Assembly: GCF_029854705.2 (NCBI RefSeq)
Contig: NZ_CP139035.1
Span: forward strand, 3,286,001 to 3,350,000
DNA: 64,000 bases
Direction: 5' to 3'
Origin: Akkermansia sp. N21116
GTDB lineage: Bacteria; Verrucomicrobiota; Verrucomicrobiia; Verrucomicrobiales; Akkermansiaceae
Shown: one piece after another, positions 37,433 to 44,875 of the stretch
How positions within the stretch are numbered: the first letter of the stretch is position 1
How the letters are laid out: each line of letters opens with the position of its first letter
Program-made: the position numbers and the translations under genes
Notes under the pieces: model-generated
What the model saw: the letters and a program-made list of their open reading frames with translations, nothing else
Told to the model about the DNA's origin: nothing
The model's database searches: none

Positions 37433-37438
37433 AAGGAG
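37433..37438 (+). promoter_or_regulatory. Shine-Dalgarno AAGGAG that fixes an AUU start
   Basis: AAGGAG is followed by ATC-ATT-ATT-ATT-CCC. In-frame TAG and TAA stops lie just upstream at 37421-37426, leaving no ATG, GTG or TTG in this frame before the coding region. The ribosome therefore must start at one of the ATT codons (spacing 6 or 9 nt) or at the ATC. Confidence 0.75.
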
Positions 37439-37444
37439 ATCATT

Positions 37445-37993
37445 ATTATTCCCAGTAATTCATCACCCGGCCGGCCCTCAGGGAACGGCAACCGTCCTGC
37501 AGGAAAGCCCGGCAACACTTCCGGACCGCGTCAGGGAGCTCCCGGATCGCGACCTGCCGGTACATCCGGACCGCGCCAAGGAACCCCCGGTTCCCGTCCG
37601 GGAGCAGCAAAACCAGGCACTGGCGCTGCAAAGCCAGGAACAGGAGTACCTGCTGGCAGATCGACAGCAGGCGGCGGTAGATCCGGCCCGGGACATCCTA
37701 AAAGAAGAGGAGGTTCAAGATCCGGAGGCAGACACAATCAGAACAATTGGAAAAAGTCTGAGCCCAAGGATGAAAACGATGCCGAAGAACAAATCGAACT
37801 CGAAGGCGTCATCAGTTCCGTACTGGCAGGCACTATGTTCCGCGTCAAATTGCCAAGTGGCCACGAAGTCCTCGCCCACATCTCCGGCAAAATGCGCAAG
37901 CGTTTTATCCGTCTCGTCGTCGGAGATAAAGTCCGCATGGAAATGTCTCCCTATGACACGACGAAAGCCCGTATTACGTTCCGAATCGGTTAA
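37445..37993 (+). CDS. infA: IF-1 homologue with AUU start and Gly/Pro/Arg-rich extension
   Basis: About 182 residues; the start is at ATT 37445 or 37448. IF-1 is normally about 72 residues. The last 66 form the S1/OB fold of IF-1: [20 protein letters not shown], then [31 protein letters not shown] and KARITFR. The preceding 115 residues are disordered and basic, rich in Gly, Pro, Ser and Arg, with a 15-residue repeat (TSGPRQGxPGSRP) in tandem and an AKPGTG doublet, passing through [13 protein letters not shown] and an acidic [10 protein letters not shown]-1 occupies the ribosomal A site during initiation and helps IF-3 reject wrong starts. An AUU start, as in E. coli infC, suggests feedback control of its own translation (inference). 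Ends at a clear terminator. Confidence 0.85.
   Translation: MIPSNSSPGRPSGNGNRPAGKPGNTSGPRQGAPGSRPAGTSGPRQGTPGSRPGAAKPGTGAAKPGTGVPAGRSTAGGGRSGPGHPKRRGGSRSGGRHNQNNWKKSEPKDENDAEEQIELEGVISSVLAGTMFRVKLPSGHEVLAHISGKMRKRFIRLVVGDKVRMEMSPYDTTKARITFRIG
37517..37606 (+). repeat. Two tandem 45-bp in-frame repeats in the IF-1 extension
   Basis: Units 37517-37561 and 37562-37606 encode [15 protein letters not shown] and [15 protein letters not shown]. Differences at DNA level are mostly third-position changes, showing selection on the protein rather than a very recent duplication. Confidence 0.75.
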
Positions 37994-38030
37994 TTCCCTT
38001 CTCCTTGCCTATTTCCCTGATCTTTCCGAA

Positions 38031-38060
38031 ACGTCCGCATCACACTGCGGGCGTTTTTTT
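38031..38060 (+). terminator. Terminator of the IF-1 gene
   Basis: A 9-bp stem (ACGTCCGCA and TGCGGGCGT, one G-T pair), 6-nt loop and seven T, 38 bp after the IF-1 stop. Confidence 0.85.
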
Positions 38061-38097
38061 GTAGATTTTCCCAGACTTTTCTGCATGATCGGAAACG

Positions 38098-39597
38098 ATG
38101 AAAGTATGTAGTTGCCAAGAAATGCAGGTCGCCGAACAACAATTGATCGCGTCAGGCACACCCGCGCTGGATCTCATGAACCAGGCCGCACGAAACATCG
38201 CCGAAGCCATCATCCGTTTCTATCCCCAACCCGGCCTATGCATCGCCTTCACCGGAAAAGGCAATAACGGAGGCGATGCCATCGCCGTATTGAACATTCT
38301 GCAACAATGCGGATGGGAAGCCGATATCGCCCATCCCTACCCCACCGAAGAATGGGGAGAACTCGCACGGCTCCAGCTTTCGCGCCTATCCCGTCCTTTG
38401 TGGAAGAAGGAAACCCATCCCTCCGGCCGGGAATTCCCCCATATCCTCCTGCTGGACGGCCTTCTAGGACTGGGAGCCAAAGGAGACTTACGGCCTGAAA
38501 TTGCCGCCTGCTGCCGTACCATCAACCGCATGAGACAATCCTCCAACGCCTTCCACACCTGGGCTATCGACCTTCCCACGGGAATCGATGGCGACACCGG
38601 GGAAGTCTCGGATGACGCCGTTGTCGCAGACCACACATCAGTCATCGGAGGAGTTAAACAGGGACTCCTCGCCGACAGTGCCACATCGTACGCCGGGCGT
38701 CTCGTTTCCATCCCCATGGACGGGCTGGAACTCCCGGACTCCTGCAGCGAACGTATCCTGATTGACTCCTATCTGCTACGCCGATTCCCGATCCACCGTC
38801 CCTACGAACTCTTTAAAAACCAGGCAGGACATGTTGCCGTCATCGCCGGATCGTACAGCATGCCGGGTGCCGCCAGACTGTGTTCCGAAGCAGCTCTGCG
38901 GGCAGGAGCCGGACTCGTAACCCTCTTCGTCACGGAAGAACTTTACCCGATTCTCGCCCCGGCACTTCCTCCGGAAATCATGATCAAGCCAGTCTCCGGT
39001 TTCGATCAATGCGAACCGGATCATTACCAAACACTTCTCATCGGCCCCGGATTGGGAACCATTTCCGAAAAAAACGCCCGGATCATCCACGGCTTCATCC
39101 GAGAATTCCAAGGAACCATCGTTCTGGATGCCGATGGCCTCAACTGTGCCGCACGGGAAAACTGGACGCTCGGCCCCAATGTCCTGGCAACCCCGCATCC
39201 CGGTGAAATGAAACGCCTGCTTCATACAGACACCTCCTGCCTCACCCGGGAAGAAATTGTCCGGGAATTCACCCGACGTCACGAAGCAGCCCTTATTTAT
39301 AAAGGAGCCCGCTCCATTGTCACTGCATCCGGAGCCCCCGTTTTCTACAACTCGTCAGGCGGACCGGCCATGGCAACAGCCGGACAGGGCGATGTCCTGG
39401 CAGGAGTCTGCGCCGGGTGGTGCGCACAGGGCCTGGCACCCGTCCAATCCGCCCTGCTCTCCACCTACCTCTGCGGATGCGCTTCGGAAATCCTCCTGGC
39501 AACCAGGCGGCAAACCGAGCAAACCCTTTGTGCGGGCGACACCCTCCGCGCCCTGCCCCTTGCCATCCGTTCCATCTCCGAAGCCTCCCTGCCATGA
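38098..39597 (+). CDS. nnr: Bifunctional NAD(P)HX epimerase/dehydratase
   Basis: 499 residues, the normal size for the fused enzyme. The N-terminal YjeF_N epimerase has FTGKGNNGGDA and DLPTGIDGDTG. The C-terminal carbohydrate-kinase-like dehydratase has GAARLCSEAALRAGAGLVTL, IGPGLGT, VLDADGLN, TPHPGEMKRLL and GQGDVLAGVCAG. Repairs hydrated NADH and NADPH. Stop overlaps the radC start by 4 bases, so the two are translationally coupled. Confidence 0.96.
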   Translation: MKVCSCQEMQVAEQQLIASGTPALDLMNQAARNIAEAIIRFYPQPGLCIAFTGKGNNGGDAIAVLNILQQCGWEADIAHPYPTEEWGELARLQLSRLSRPLWKKETHPSGREFPHILLLDGLLGLGAKGDLRPEIAACCRTINRMRQSSNAFHTWAIDLPTGIDGDTGEVSDDAVVADHTSVIGGVKQGLLADSATSYAGRLVSIPMDGLELPDSCSERILIDSYLLRRFPIHRPYELFKNQAGHVAVIAGSYSMPGAARLCSEAALRAGAGLVTLFVTEELYPILAPALPPEIMIKPVSGFDQCEPDHYQTLLIGPGLGTISEKNARIIHGFIREFQGTIVLDADGLNCAARENWTLGPNVLATPHPGEMKRLLHTDTSCLTREEIVREFTRRHEAALIYKGARSIVTASGAPVFYNSSGGPAMATAGQGDVLAGVCAGWCAQGLAPVQSALLSTYLCGCASEILLATRRQTEQTLCAGDTLRALPLAIRSISEASLP

Positions 39598-40313
39598 GTC
39601 CTAAACTTCAAGACCTCCCCGACGAATTCCTACCTCGGGAAAAACTTGTCCGCCATGGAAGAGAATCCCTCTCCGCATCCGAACTCATCGCCATTCTTTT
39701 GCGGACCGGCACGGCCGGATGCAACGTTCTCGATGTCTCGGCAGAGCTCATCCGCCAAGCGGGATCGCTCGATGCCCTCGCACGCATGGAAGCTTCAGAC
39801 ATCAGCGGGCTAATCAAAGGCATCGGTTCAGCCAAGGCAGCCACCCTGGCCGCCGCCTTCGAGCTGGGAGCTCGGGCCATCCAGGAAGCTTCCAGCCGCA
39901 TCCCCCTCTCCAGCCCCGATGCAGTCTATGACTACCTCATCAAAGATACCCGCCGCCTGGATCAGGAAGGGGTTTTCGTCCTCCTGCTCGACACCCGCTC
40001 GTGTATCATCCGGAAATGTACCATCTCCCTCGGCTCCCTCAACGAATCCATCGCACACCCGCGTGACATCCTCCGCCCCGCCATTGTTCATCAGGCCCAC
40101 GCATTCATTCTCGCCCACAACCACCCAAGCGGCAATCCGGCTCCCAGCAGAGCCGACGACCAGACAACAACCCGTATCGCCGATGCCGCCCAACTGCTCG
40201 GTATTCAATTCTACGACCACATCATCATGGGAACCCCCACTTCGCTAATGCCCCGCAATTATTATAGTTACAAAGCCAGCGGCATGCTCGGCAAGCATAC
40301 TTCCCGGCATTGA
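39594..40313 (+). CDS. radC: RadC-family JAB-domain protein
   Basis: 239 residues from the ATG at 39594. N-terminal helix-hairpin-helix region (SDISGLIKGIGSAKA) followed by an MPN/JAB domain with the metal motif HNHPSGNPAPSRAD (H-x-H-x7-S-x2-D). Despite the name, a role in DNA repair is not established; the JAB fold suggests metal-dependent peptidase or similar activity. Coupled to nnr by an ATGA overlap. Confidence 0.95.
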   Translation: MSPKLQDLPDEFLPREKLVRHGRESLSASELIAILLRTGTAGCNVLDVSAELIRQAGSLDALARMEASDISGLIKGIGSAKAATLAAAFELGARAIQEASSRIPLSSPDAVYDYLIKDTRRLDQEGVFVLLLDTRSCIIRKCTISLGSLNESIAHPRDILRPAIVHQAHAFILAHNHPSGNPAPSRADDQTTTRIADAAQLLGIQFYDHIIMGTPTSLMPRNYYSYKASGMLGKHTSRH

Positions 40314-40362
40314 AAATTCATTGCCGCCTCGGTTACAAAACAAAAAAAACTCTATCTACCAG

Positions 40363-40393
40363 CAACAAAAAGGGCCGGTCTTTCACCCGGCCC
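40363..40393 (-). terminator. Terminator of the small peptide gene
   Basis: Stem GGGCCGG/CCGGCCC with an 8-nt loop. On the minus strand it is followed by TTTTTGTT, right after the stop of the 40413-40664 gene. Confidence 0.75.
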
Positions 40394-40412
40394 GGATCGC
40401 TAGCGGATTTGA

Positions 40413-40664
40413 TCACTTTCCAACCAGCAAGGGGACAAGATGATCCTTGTCATTCATGAAAGTAACCTTGCTCGGATATTTGGCAATGAAGGCATCGTAT
40501 TTATCTGCTGCAATGACAAAATTGAACTGATTCGGACCGGTAAATTGGATACGTCCCCCTGTCGTATAATAGGCAGACACTTCCGATGGCATCTCGACTC
40601 CTCCCACAATTCCTTCAAGGATACCTGCCGTTAATTCGTTTTTGTTGTCTGTATTGTTGTTCAT
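40413..40664 (-). CDS. Small double-glycine-motif peptide, function unknown
   Basis: 83 residues from the start at 40664 (MNNNTDNKNEL); a start five codons upstream is possible. The segment NELTAGILEGIVGG ends in Gly-Gly after alternating hydrophobic residues, like the double-glycine leaders cut by peptidase-containing ABC exporters of bacteriocins or nitrile-hydratase-like leader peptides. The rest (about 60 residues) shows no known family and only aromatic/Asn-rich text. No processing ABC exporter or modification enzyme is next to it. It could also be a cytoplasmic protein. Has its own terminator. Confidence 0.65.
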   Translation of the reverse strand: MNNNTDNKNELTAGILEGIVGGVEMPSEVSAYYTTGGRIQFTGPNQFNFVIAADKYDAFIAKYPSKVTFMNDKDHLVPLLVGK

Positions 40665-40740
40665 AGTATGTATGAGCAAATGGGGTTTATGTCATAGCGT
40701 AACGAATCAAGAAGGGAAAAGTTACTCCTTGGCATTACAG

Positions 40741-40778
40741 AAAAACCCCTTGCAGTATCTAGCATTTGCAAGGGGTTT
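40741..40778 (-). terminator. Terminator of tRNA-Ser
   Basis: A 12-bp stem (AAACCCCTTGCA and TGCAAGGGGTTT) followed on the minus strand by a T-run, 12 bp beyond the tRNA 3' end. Confidence 0.8.
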
Positions 40779-40789
40779 CTCAAGTATTT

Positions 40790-40880
40790 TGGCGGAGAGA
40801 GAGGGATTCGAACCCTCGGTACGGTCTCCCGCACGTTCGATTTCGAGTCGAGTGCCTTAAACCAACTCAGCCATCTCTCC
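40790..40880 (-). tRNA. tRNA-Ser(CGA)
   Basis: 91 nt including an encoded CCA. The 7-bp acceptor stem is GGAGAGA with TCTCTCC and discriminator G. The D-arm has the serine-type TGGCTGAGTTGG. The anticodon loop CTCGAAA gives anticodon CGA. A long class II variable arm follows, then the T-loop GGTTCGAATCC. Reads UCG codons. Own terminator downstream. Confidence 0.93.
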
Positions 40881-41019
40881 GCGTAACGGCAAGTTACCTA
40901 CTATAAAGTTCGGCACGTGTAAAGCACCTATTCACAGGGAATGGACGAATCGTAAGATCATGTCCGGATTTCTGCATGATTTTGAAATATTTCCATGAAA
41001 AACAACGTATTCGTATACC

Positions 41020-43308
41020 GTGAAATCTATTCTCTTTTCTTCGCTTATGATTCCAGCCTTTCTCTGTGTCTCTCCATTGGGGCATACTATGGAACAGGCA
41101 CCCGCCTCTGCAATCACCATGCCGGAAAAAACGCCCCTGACGGCAGCGCAAGCACTTATTCAACGCGTTTTACCTCAACATGCGACATCGTTCATTTGCG
41201 AACTGATTCCCGATGAAGGAGGCATGGATGCCTTTGAAGTCGATGTCCGCAACAACAAAATTGTCCTCCGCGGCAATAACGGGATCAGTCTGGCAATGGC
41301 CTTCAACTGGTACCTACGCTACAATGCCATGACCAGTTATGATTGGCAGGCCATTAAGCCCCTGGAAGTCAAGGGGCCTCTGCCTTTGCCTCACGAAAAA
41401 ACACGCCACGTCTGCAAAGCCAAAGAGCGTTTTTTCCTGAATTATTGTACCTACGGCTATACTTTCCCTTACACGGATGCTGCCGGCTGGCAGCGTTTTT
41501 TGGACTGGATGGCGATGAACGGAGTAAATCGCCCTCTGATTCACGGAGGACAGGAAGCGACCTGGCTACGCGTCTGGAAATCGTACGGGTTGACGGAAAA
41601 GCAGATTCTTTCCTTCTTTACGGCTCCCGCCCACCTGCCATGGCATCGAATGGCCAATATCGATAAGTGGGGCGGTCCGCTACCCATGGCCTATATTGAG
41701 GGACAGCAAAAAATCCAGGAACAAATTCTGCGAGAAGCCCGTGCTCTGGGCATGAAACCCATTCTGGCCGGGTTTGCCGGCCATGTCCCGGAAGCCCTGA
41801 AAACAATACGTCCCGATGCAAAAATTACTTCTATCCACCCTTGGGGTGGTTTCAAAAAATACAATACCTGGTTCCTTGATGCTACGGATCCCCTCTTCAA
41901 CGATATTCAGAAACGTTTCCTGAACGAACAAACGGCTATGTACGGTACAGACCACCTCTATGCCGCCGATCCTTTCAATGAAATCACTCCGCCAAGCTGG
42001 GAGGCGGATTATATTGCAGGTGTCGCACAAAGTATCAGCAAGGGTATGCAAGAGGCCGATCCACAAGCCGTCTGGTACCAAATGGGATGGACATTCGATT
42101 TCATGCCCCGGTGGCAGGAGAAAAACAAGGACGGCAAAACACCTCTGGACGGTATGCTCTCCTCCCTTCCTTCAGGTAAAATGGTTCTTCTGGAATACAT
42201 GGGTGAAGAACGGGAACTCTACCGTAAGACGGATCGCTTCAAGAACGCTCCCTTCATTTGGAACTTCCTGGCCAACTTCGGGGGTAATACTTATCAATAT
42301 GCTCCACTGCAAAAAATTGCCGGAAGCATTGCCTCTGCCATGAAAGTGCCCAACTGCACGGGCGTCGGGTCTACTCTGGAAGGGATCGCCGCCTATCCGG
42401 TCGGCTTCGAATACACTCTGGAAGCCCCCTGGCACGCCGATGCCGCTCCGGACATGAAGGTGTGGTACGATGCCTATGCCCGCCGCAGAGCCGGCAGTAA
42501 TGATCCGGCTGTCGTCAAGGGATGGAATATCCTGATCAATGAGGTCTTCAATCGTTATCCCGTCTCATACCGGGACAGAAGTTCCGTCTGCACCCGTCGG
42601 CCCGTTTTCGATCAGAAAAGCTTTGCTCAACTGCCGGATACGGCTCTCGGGGAACTCCCTCAAGTCCGGAACAAGGAGATGATGCGCAGCATGGTTCACG
42701 CTCTCCGTTCCATGCTCCAGGCTACACAGGAAAGCAAGAACAGTGATGCCTTCCGCTATGATGTCGTCAACCTGTTACGCCAGATTATTGCCTATGAAAC
42801 GGACAATACGCAACCGGCTTTACTGAGCGCTTTCAAACGGGGAGACAAGGTCGAATTTGACCGTCAGGCCGACAAAATGCTCAATCTGATCCGAGACCTT
42901 GATCGACTGGTCGGCACGCGTCATGAATTCCTGACCGGAGCGTGGATCGATAAGGCGAGAACCTGGGGCAACACTCCGGAAGAAAAAGATTATTACGAAA
43001 AGAATGCTCGCCAAATTCTCACGACATGGGGAGCTCCGGGAGCCGGACTCACCGACTATGCGAAGCGTGAATGGCAAGGATTGCTCAAGGATTATTATCT
43101 CCCCCGCTGGGAAGAATTCATCAGCCGACTCCGTTCCACGATCGGAACGGACAAATCATTTGATTCCAGGGCCTTCACCAAATGGTGTATCCAGCATGAA
43201 GGACAATGGGTCGAACGAAACGGCAACGGATACCCGACGGTACCGCAAGGGGACTCCGTGCAAATAGCTACGGATATTCTGAATAAGTATTATCCGGTCC
43301 AAAACTGA
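41020..43308 (+). CDS. Alpha-N-acetylglucosaminidase, GH89 family
   Basis: 762 residues from a GTG at 41020, giving a signal peptide MKSILFSSLMIPAFLCVSPL; in-frame ATG at 41047 is a weaker alternative. Releases terminal alpha-linked GlcNAc, as found on gastric mucin and heparan sulfate. The NAGLU fold is read from NYCTYGYTFPY, WMAMNGVNRPL, FAGHVPEAL, HPWGGF and YQMGW. The likely catalytic glutamates are E321 in DPFNE and E454 in STLEGI. Length and layout match bacterial GH89 without extra binding modules. Single-gene transcript with its own terminator. Confidence 0.95.
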   Translation: MKSILFSSLMIPAFLCVSPLGHTMEQAPASAITMPEKTPLTAAQALIQRVLPQHATSFICELIPDEGGMDAFEVDVRNNKIVLRGNNGISLAMAFNWYLRYNAMTSYDWQAIKPLEVKGPLPLPHEKTRHVCKAKERFFLNYCTYGYTFPYTDAAGWQRFLDWMAMNGVNRPLIHGGQEATWLRVWKSYGLTEKQILSFFTAPAHLPWHRMANIDKWGGPLPMAYIEGQQKIQEQILREARALGMKPILAGFAGHVPEALKTIRPDAKITSIHPWGGFKKYNTWFLDATDPLFNDIQKRFLNEQTAMYGTDHLYAADPFNEITPPSWEADYIAGVAQSISKGMQEADPQAVWYQMGWTFDFMPRWQEKNKDGKTPLDGMLSSLPSGKMVLLEYMGEERELYRKTDRFKNAPFIWNFLANFGGNTYQYAPLQKIAGSIASAMKVPNCTGVGSTLEGIAAYPVGFEYTLEAPWHADAAPDMKVWYDAYARRRAGSNDPAVVKGWNILINEVFNRYPVSYRDRSSVCTRRPVFDQKSFAQLPDTALGELPQVRNKEMMRSMVHALRSMLQATQESKNSDAFRYDVVNLLRQIIAYETDNTQPALLSAFKRGDKVEFDRQADKMLNLIRDLDRLVGTRHEFLTGAWIDKARTWGNTPEEKDYYEKNARQILTTWGAPGAGLTDYAKREWQGLLKDYYLPRWEEFISRLRSTIGTDKSFDSRAFTKWCIQHEGQWVERNGNGYPTVPQGDSVQIATDILNKYYPVQN

Positions 43309-43338
43309 GTTATTCCTGTTTTTTACTCCATTTACGCA

Positions 43339-43378
43339 AAAGCCGTACCCTTTCCATCTGGAAAAGAGGTACGGCTTT
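43339..43378. terminator. Terminator between GH89 gene and mini-lipoprotein gene
   Basis: An 11-bp stem (AAAGCCGTACC and GGTACGGCTTT) with an 18-nt loop lies between convergent stop codons at 43308 and 43404. T-runs follow on both strands, so it likely serves both genes. Confidence 0.75.
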
Positions 43379-43403
43379 CAAAATTCAACGCAGTTTTTGC
43401 GTA

Positions 43404-43622
43404 TCAACGGCGAGGTTTCGCTAGCGGGCCAAGAGTAGCTTCCGCTTCAAATCGCTGAGATTCATTCCAAGGTTTCTGCCTGGAGGTCGTACCGGGAGGA
43501 GGCTGAGGAATGCGTTCTCCTTTTTCTCCGGCATCGTTCATAATATATGTGCATGAGGAAAACGTCGCAGCAAGGAATCCCAGGCACAGGGCCGTCATTA
43601 GATGTTTGATTGCTTGGGTCAT
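43404..43622 (-). CDS. Mini-lipoprotein A (paralogue of 43719-43919)
   Basis: 72 residues. Lipoprotein signal MTQAIKHLMTALCLGFLA with lipobox FSSC, leaving a mature peptide of about 49 residues. The tail shares with the neighbouring gene the pattern R-(I/V)-PQPP-x-GTT-x-R-x-KP-x-N, then FE-x-x-A, GPL and final PRR. No known domain. Probably an envelope-anchored small protein; function unknown. Confidence 0.75.
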   Translation of the reverse strand: MTQAIKHLMTALCLGFLAATFSSCTYIMNDAGEKGERIPQPPPGTTSRQKPWNESQRFEAEATLGPLAKPRR

Positions 43623-43718
43623 AACTTAATTGTTGATATTCCCTACCACCGCCTTCCCATGACGGCAAGACAAATCCATGAACCTGGGGACGGTAAGTCA
43701 AACAGAACTCCGGAAAGT

Positions 43719-43919
43719 TTAACGACGAGGAGAAACCAAGGGACCAAAAGCAGCCTTTTGTTCAAAATCCTGAATTTGATTAATCGGTTTCATCCTCTCC
43801 GTCGTTCCGGAAGGAGGTTGGGGAACGCGATCTCTATCCAAAGGATTGTCCTGACCTGTACACGATGAAAAGGCCATGCCGACAAGCCCAACGCTCAACA
43901 ACATCATCAGATTCTTCAT
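43719..43919 (-). CDS. Mini-lipoprotein B (paralogue of 43404-43622)
   Basis: 66 residues from the ATG at 43919 (MKNLMMLLSVGLVGMAFSSC), with the same FSSC lipobox as its neighbour. Mature part of about 47 residues containing RVPQPPSGTTERMKP, FEQKAAFGPL and a PRR end. Arises from a tandem duplication followed by divergence; identical architecture supports both being real genes. 96 bp separates the two. Confidence 0.75.
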   Translation of the reverse strand: MKNLMMLLSVGLVGMAFSSCTGQDNPLDRDRVPQPPSGTTERMKPINQIQDFEQKAAFGPLVSPRR

Positions 43920-43987
43920 AATTAACAATTATGATTCGCTCCCGGCATATTGCAAGGAGGATCTCGCCCTCCTCTCTCGTGCTTCCA

Positions 43988-44020
43988 ACAAAAAACCCGG
44001 CATTCTTTGCGAATGCCGGG
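43988..44020 (-). terminator. Terminator of the coiled-coil gene pair
   Basis: A perfect 10-bp stem (CCCGGCATTC and GAATGCCGGG), 5-nt loop, followed on the minus strand by TTTTTTG. It lies 38 bp after the stop of the 44058-44840 gene. Confidence 0.85.
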
Positions 44021-44057
44021 CCGGAGAAAATATTTACGAAAACCTTGCAGAAAGATA

Positions 44058-44840
44058 TCAGCTCTGTGGGGCAAGAAGGAACACGCGATCTCCTTCTTCC
44101 ACACGGTTGCCTTTGGCCAAGGTACCGGGAACGATGTCAGCCACAGTCTGGCTTCTTTCCTTGGAAGTAACTTTCAGTTTGGCAATGTTTTTACCATTCC
44201 GCGTTACCAGAAGGATCGTGTTGGGTTCAAGCGTGCTGCTTTCGCCCGCATTGAGAACAACAAAGCCCCACTGGGGATCGACCGCCGTCACCATGTACTC
44301 CTTGGAATTCGTAGCAAACTTGGCCTTGTAAAGTTCCTGAGATTTCTGCAGATTGGCAAGCTGGAGTTCCTTTTGGGCAGCCTTCTTGCCGGAAGCTTCG
44401 ATGAGGGTGTTCATTTCCTCAAGAGCGCCATTGAGTTCTTCAGTCTTCTTTTTGGCTTCTTCCATCATGGTAACCACTTCCTGCGGATCTTTCACACCGT
44501 AAGAGGCAAGCTCATCTTCTACCTGCTTGTAGAGAGCTTTTTTCTCGGTCAATTCCTTGGCAATGGCTTCCTGCTTTGTTGTCAATTCGTTGGCAATGTC
44601 CTGCTGTTTGGCGACCTCAGCCTGTCTTTCACTGCGGCTCTTCAGCCACTGATCTCTTTCTTTTTCAGCAGCTTCACGCTGGCCTTCCCTTTGGATATGC
44701 AATGCGGACTGTGTCTTGTTTTCATTAACAAGTTCCAATTTATTCTCAATCGTAGCCGTGAGTTCAGCCTTTTGATTCAGAGAGAAGTAGGTACCGGCGC
44801 CTCCAACAAGGAGCAAGAGTATTAAGAGAGCGGGTTTCAT
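44058..44840 (-). CDS. Membrane-anchored coiled-coil protein B
   Basis: 260 residues. Residues 4-20 form one hydrophobic anchor or uncleaved signal (LLILLLLVGGAGTYF). A long coiled coil rich in Glu, Lys, Gln and Ala spans about 25-175. The final 75 residues form a small beta-rich domain (WGFVVLNAGE, ILLVTRNGKNIAKLKVT, GNRVEEGDRVFLL) shared with the upstream gene. No named family recognised by me. Probably periplasmic with the coiled coil extending from the membrane. Co-transcribed with its paralogue, gap 35 bp. Confidence 0.8.
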   Translation of the reverse strand: MKPALLILLLLVGGAGTYFSLNQKAELTATIENKLELVNENKTQSALHIQREGQREAAEKERDQWLKSRSERQAEVAKQQDIANELTTKQEAIAKELTEKKALYKQVEDELASYGVKDPQEVVTMMEEAKKKTEELNGALEEMNTLIEASGKKAAQKELQLANLQKSQELYKAKFATNSKEYMVTAVDPQWGFVVLNAGESSTLEPNTILLVTRNGKNIAKLKVTSKERSQTVADIVPGTLAKGNRVEEGDRVFLLAPQS

Positions 44841-44875
44841 GGAAGTATGATAAAGGTAAATAGTATTAGGAAAAA

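Noticed and set aside
37239-38111. 290-codon open frame over the IF-1 gene
   Set aside because: It is in another frame; only the frame opening at 37445 encodes the conserved IF-1 fold, even though it lacks a standard start codon.
40642-40860. 72-codon open frame ending in a GFEPSVRSP-like string
   Set aside because: A well-known false translation of a tRNA gene; the tRNA-Ser on the other strand explains it.
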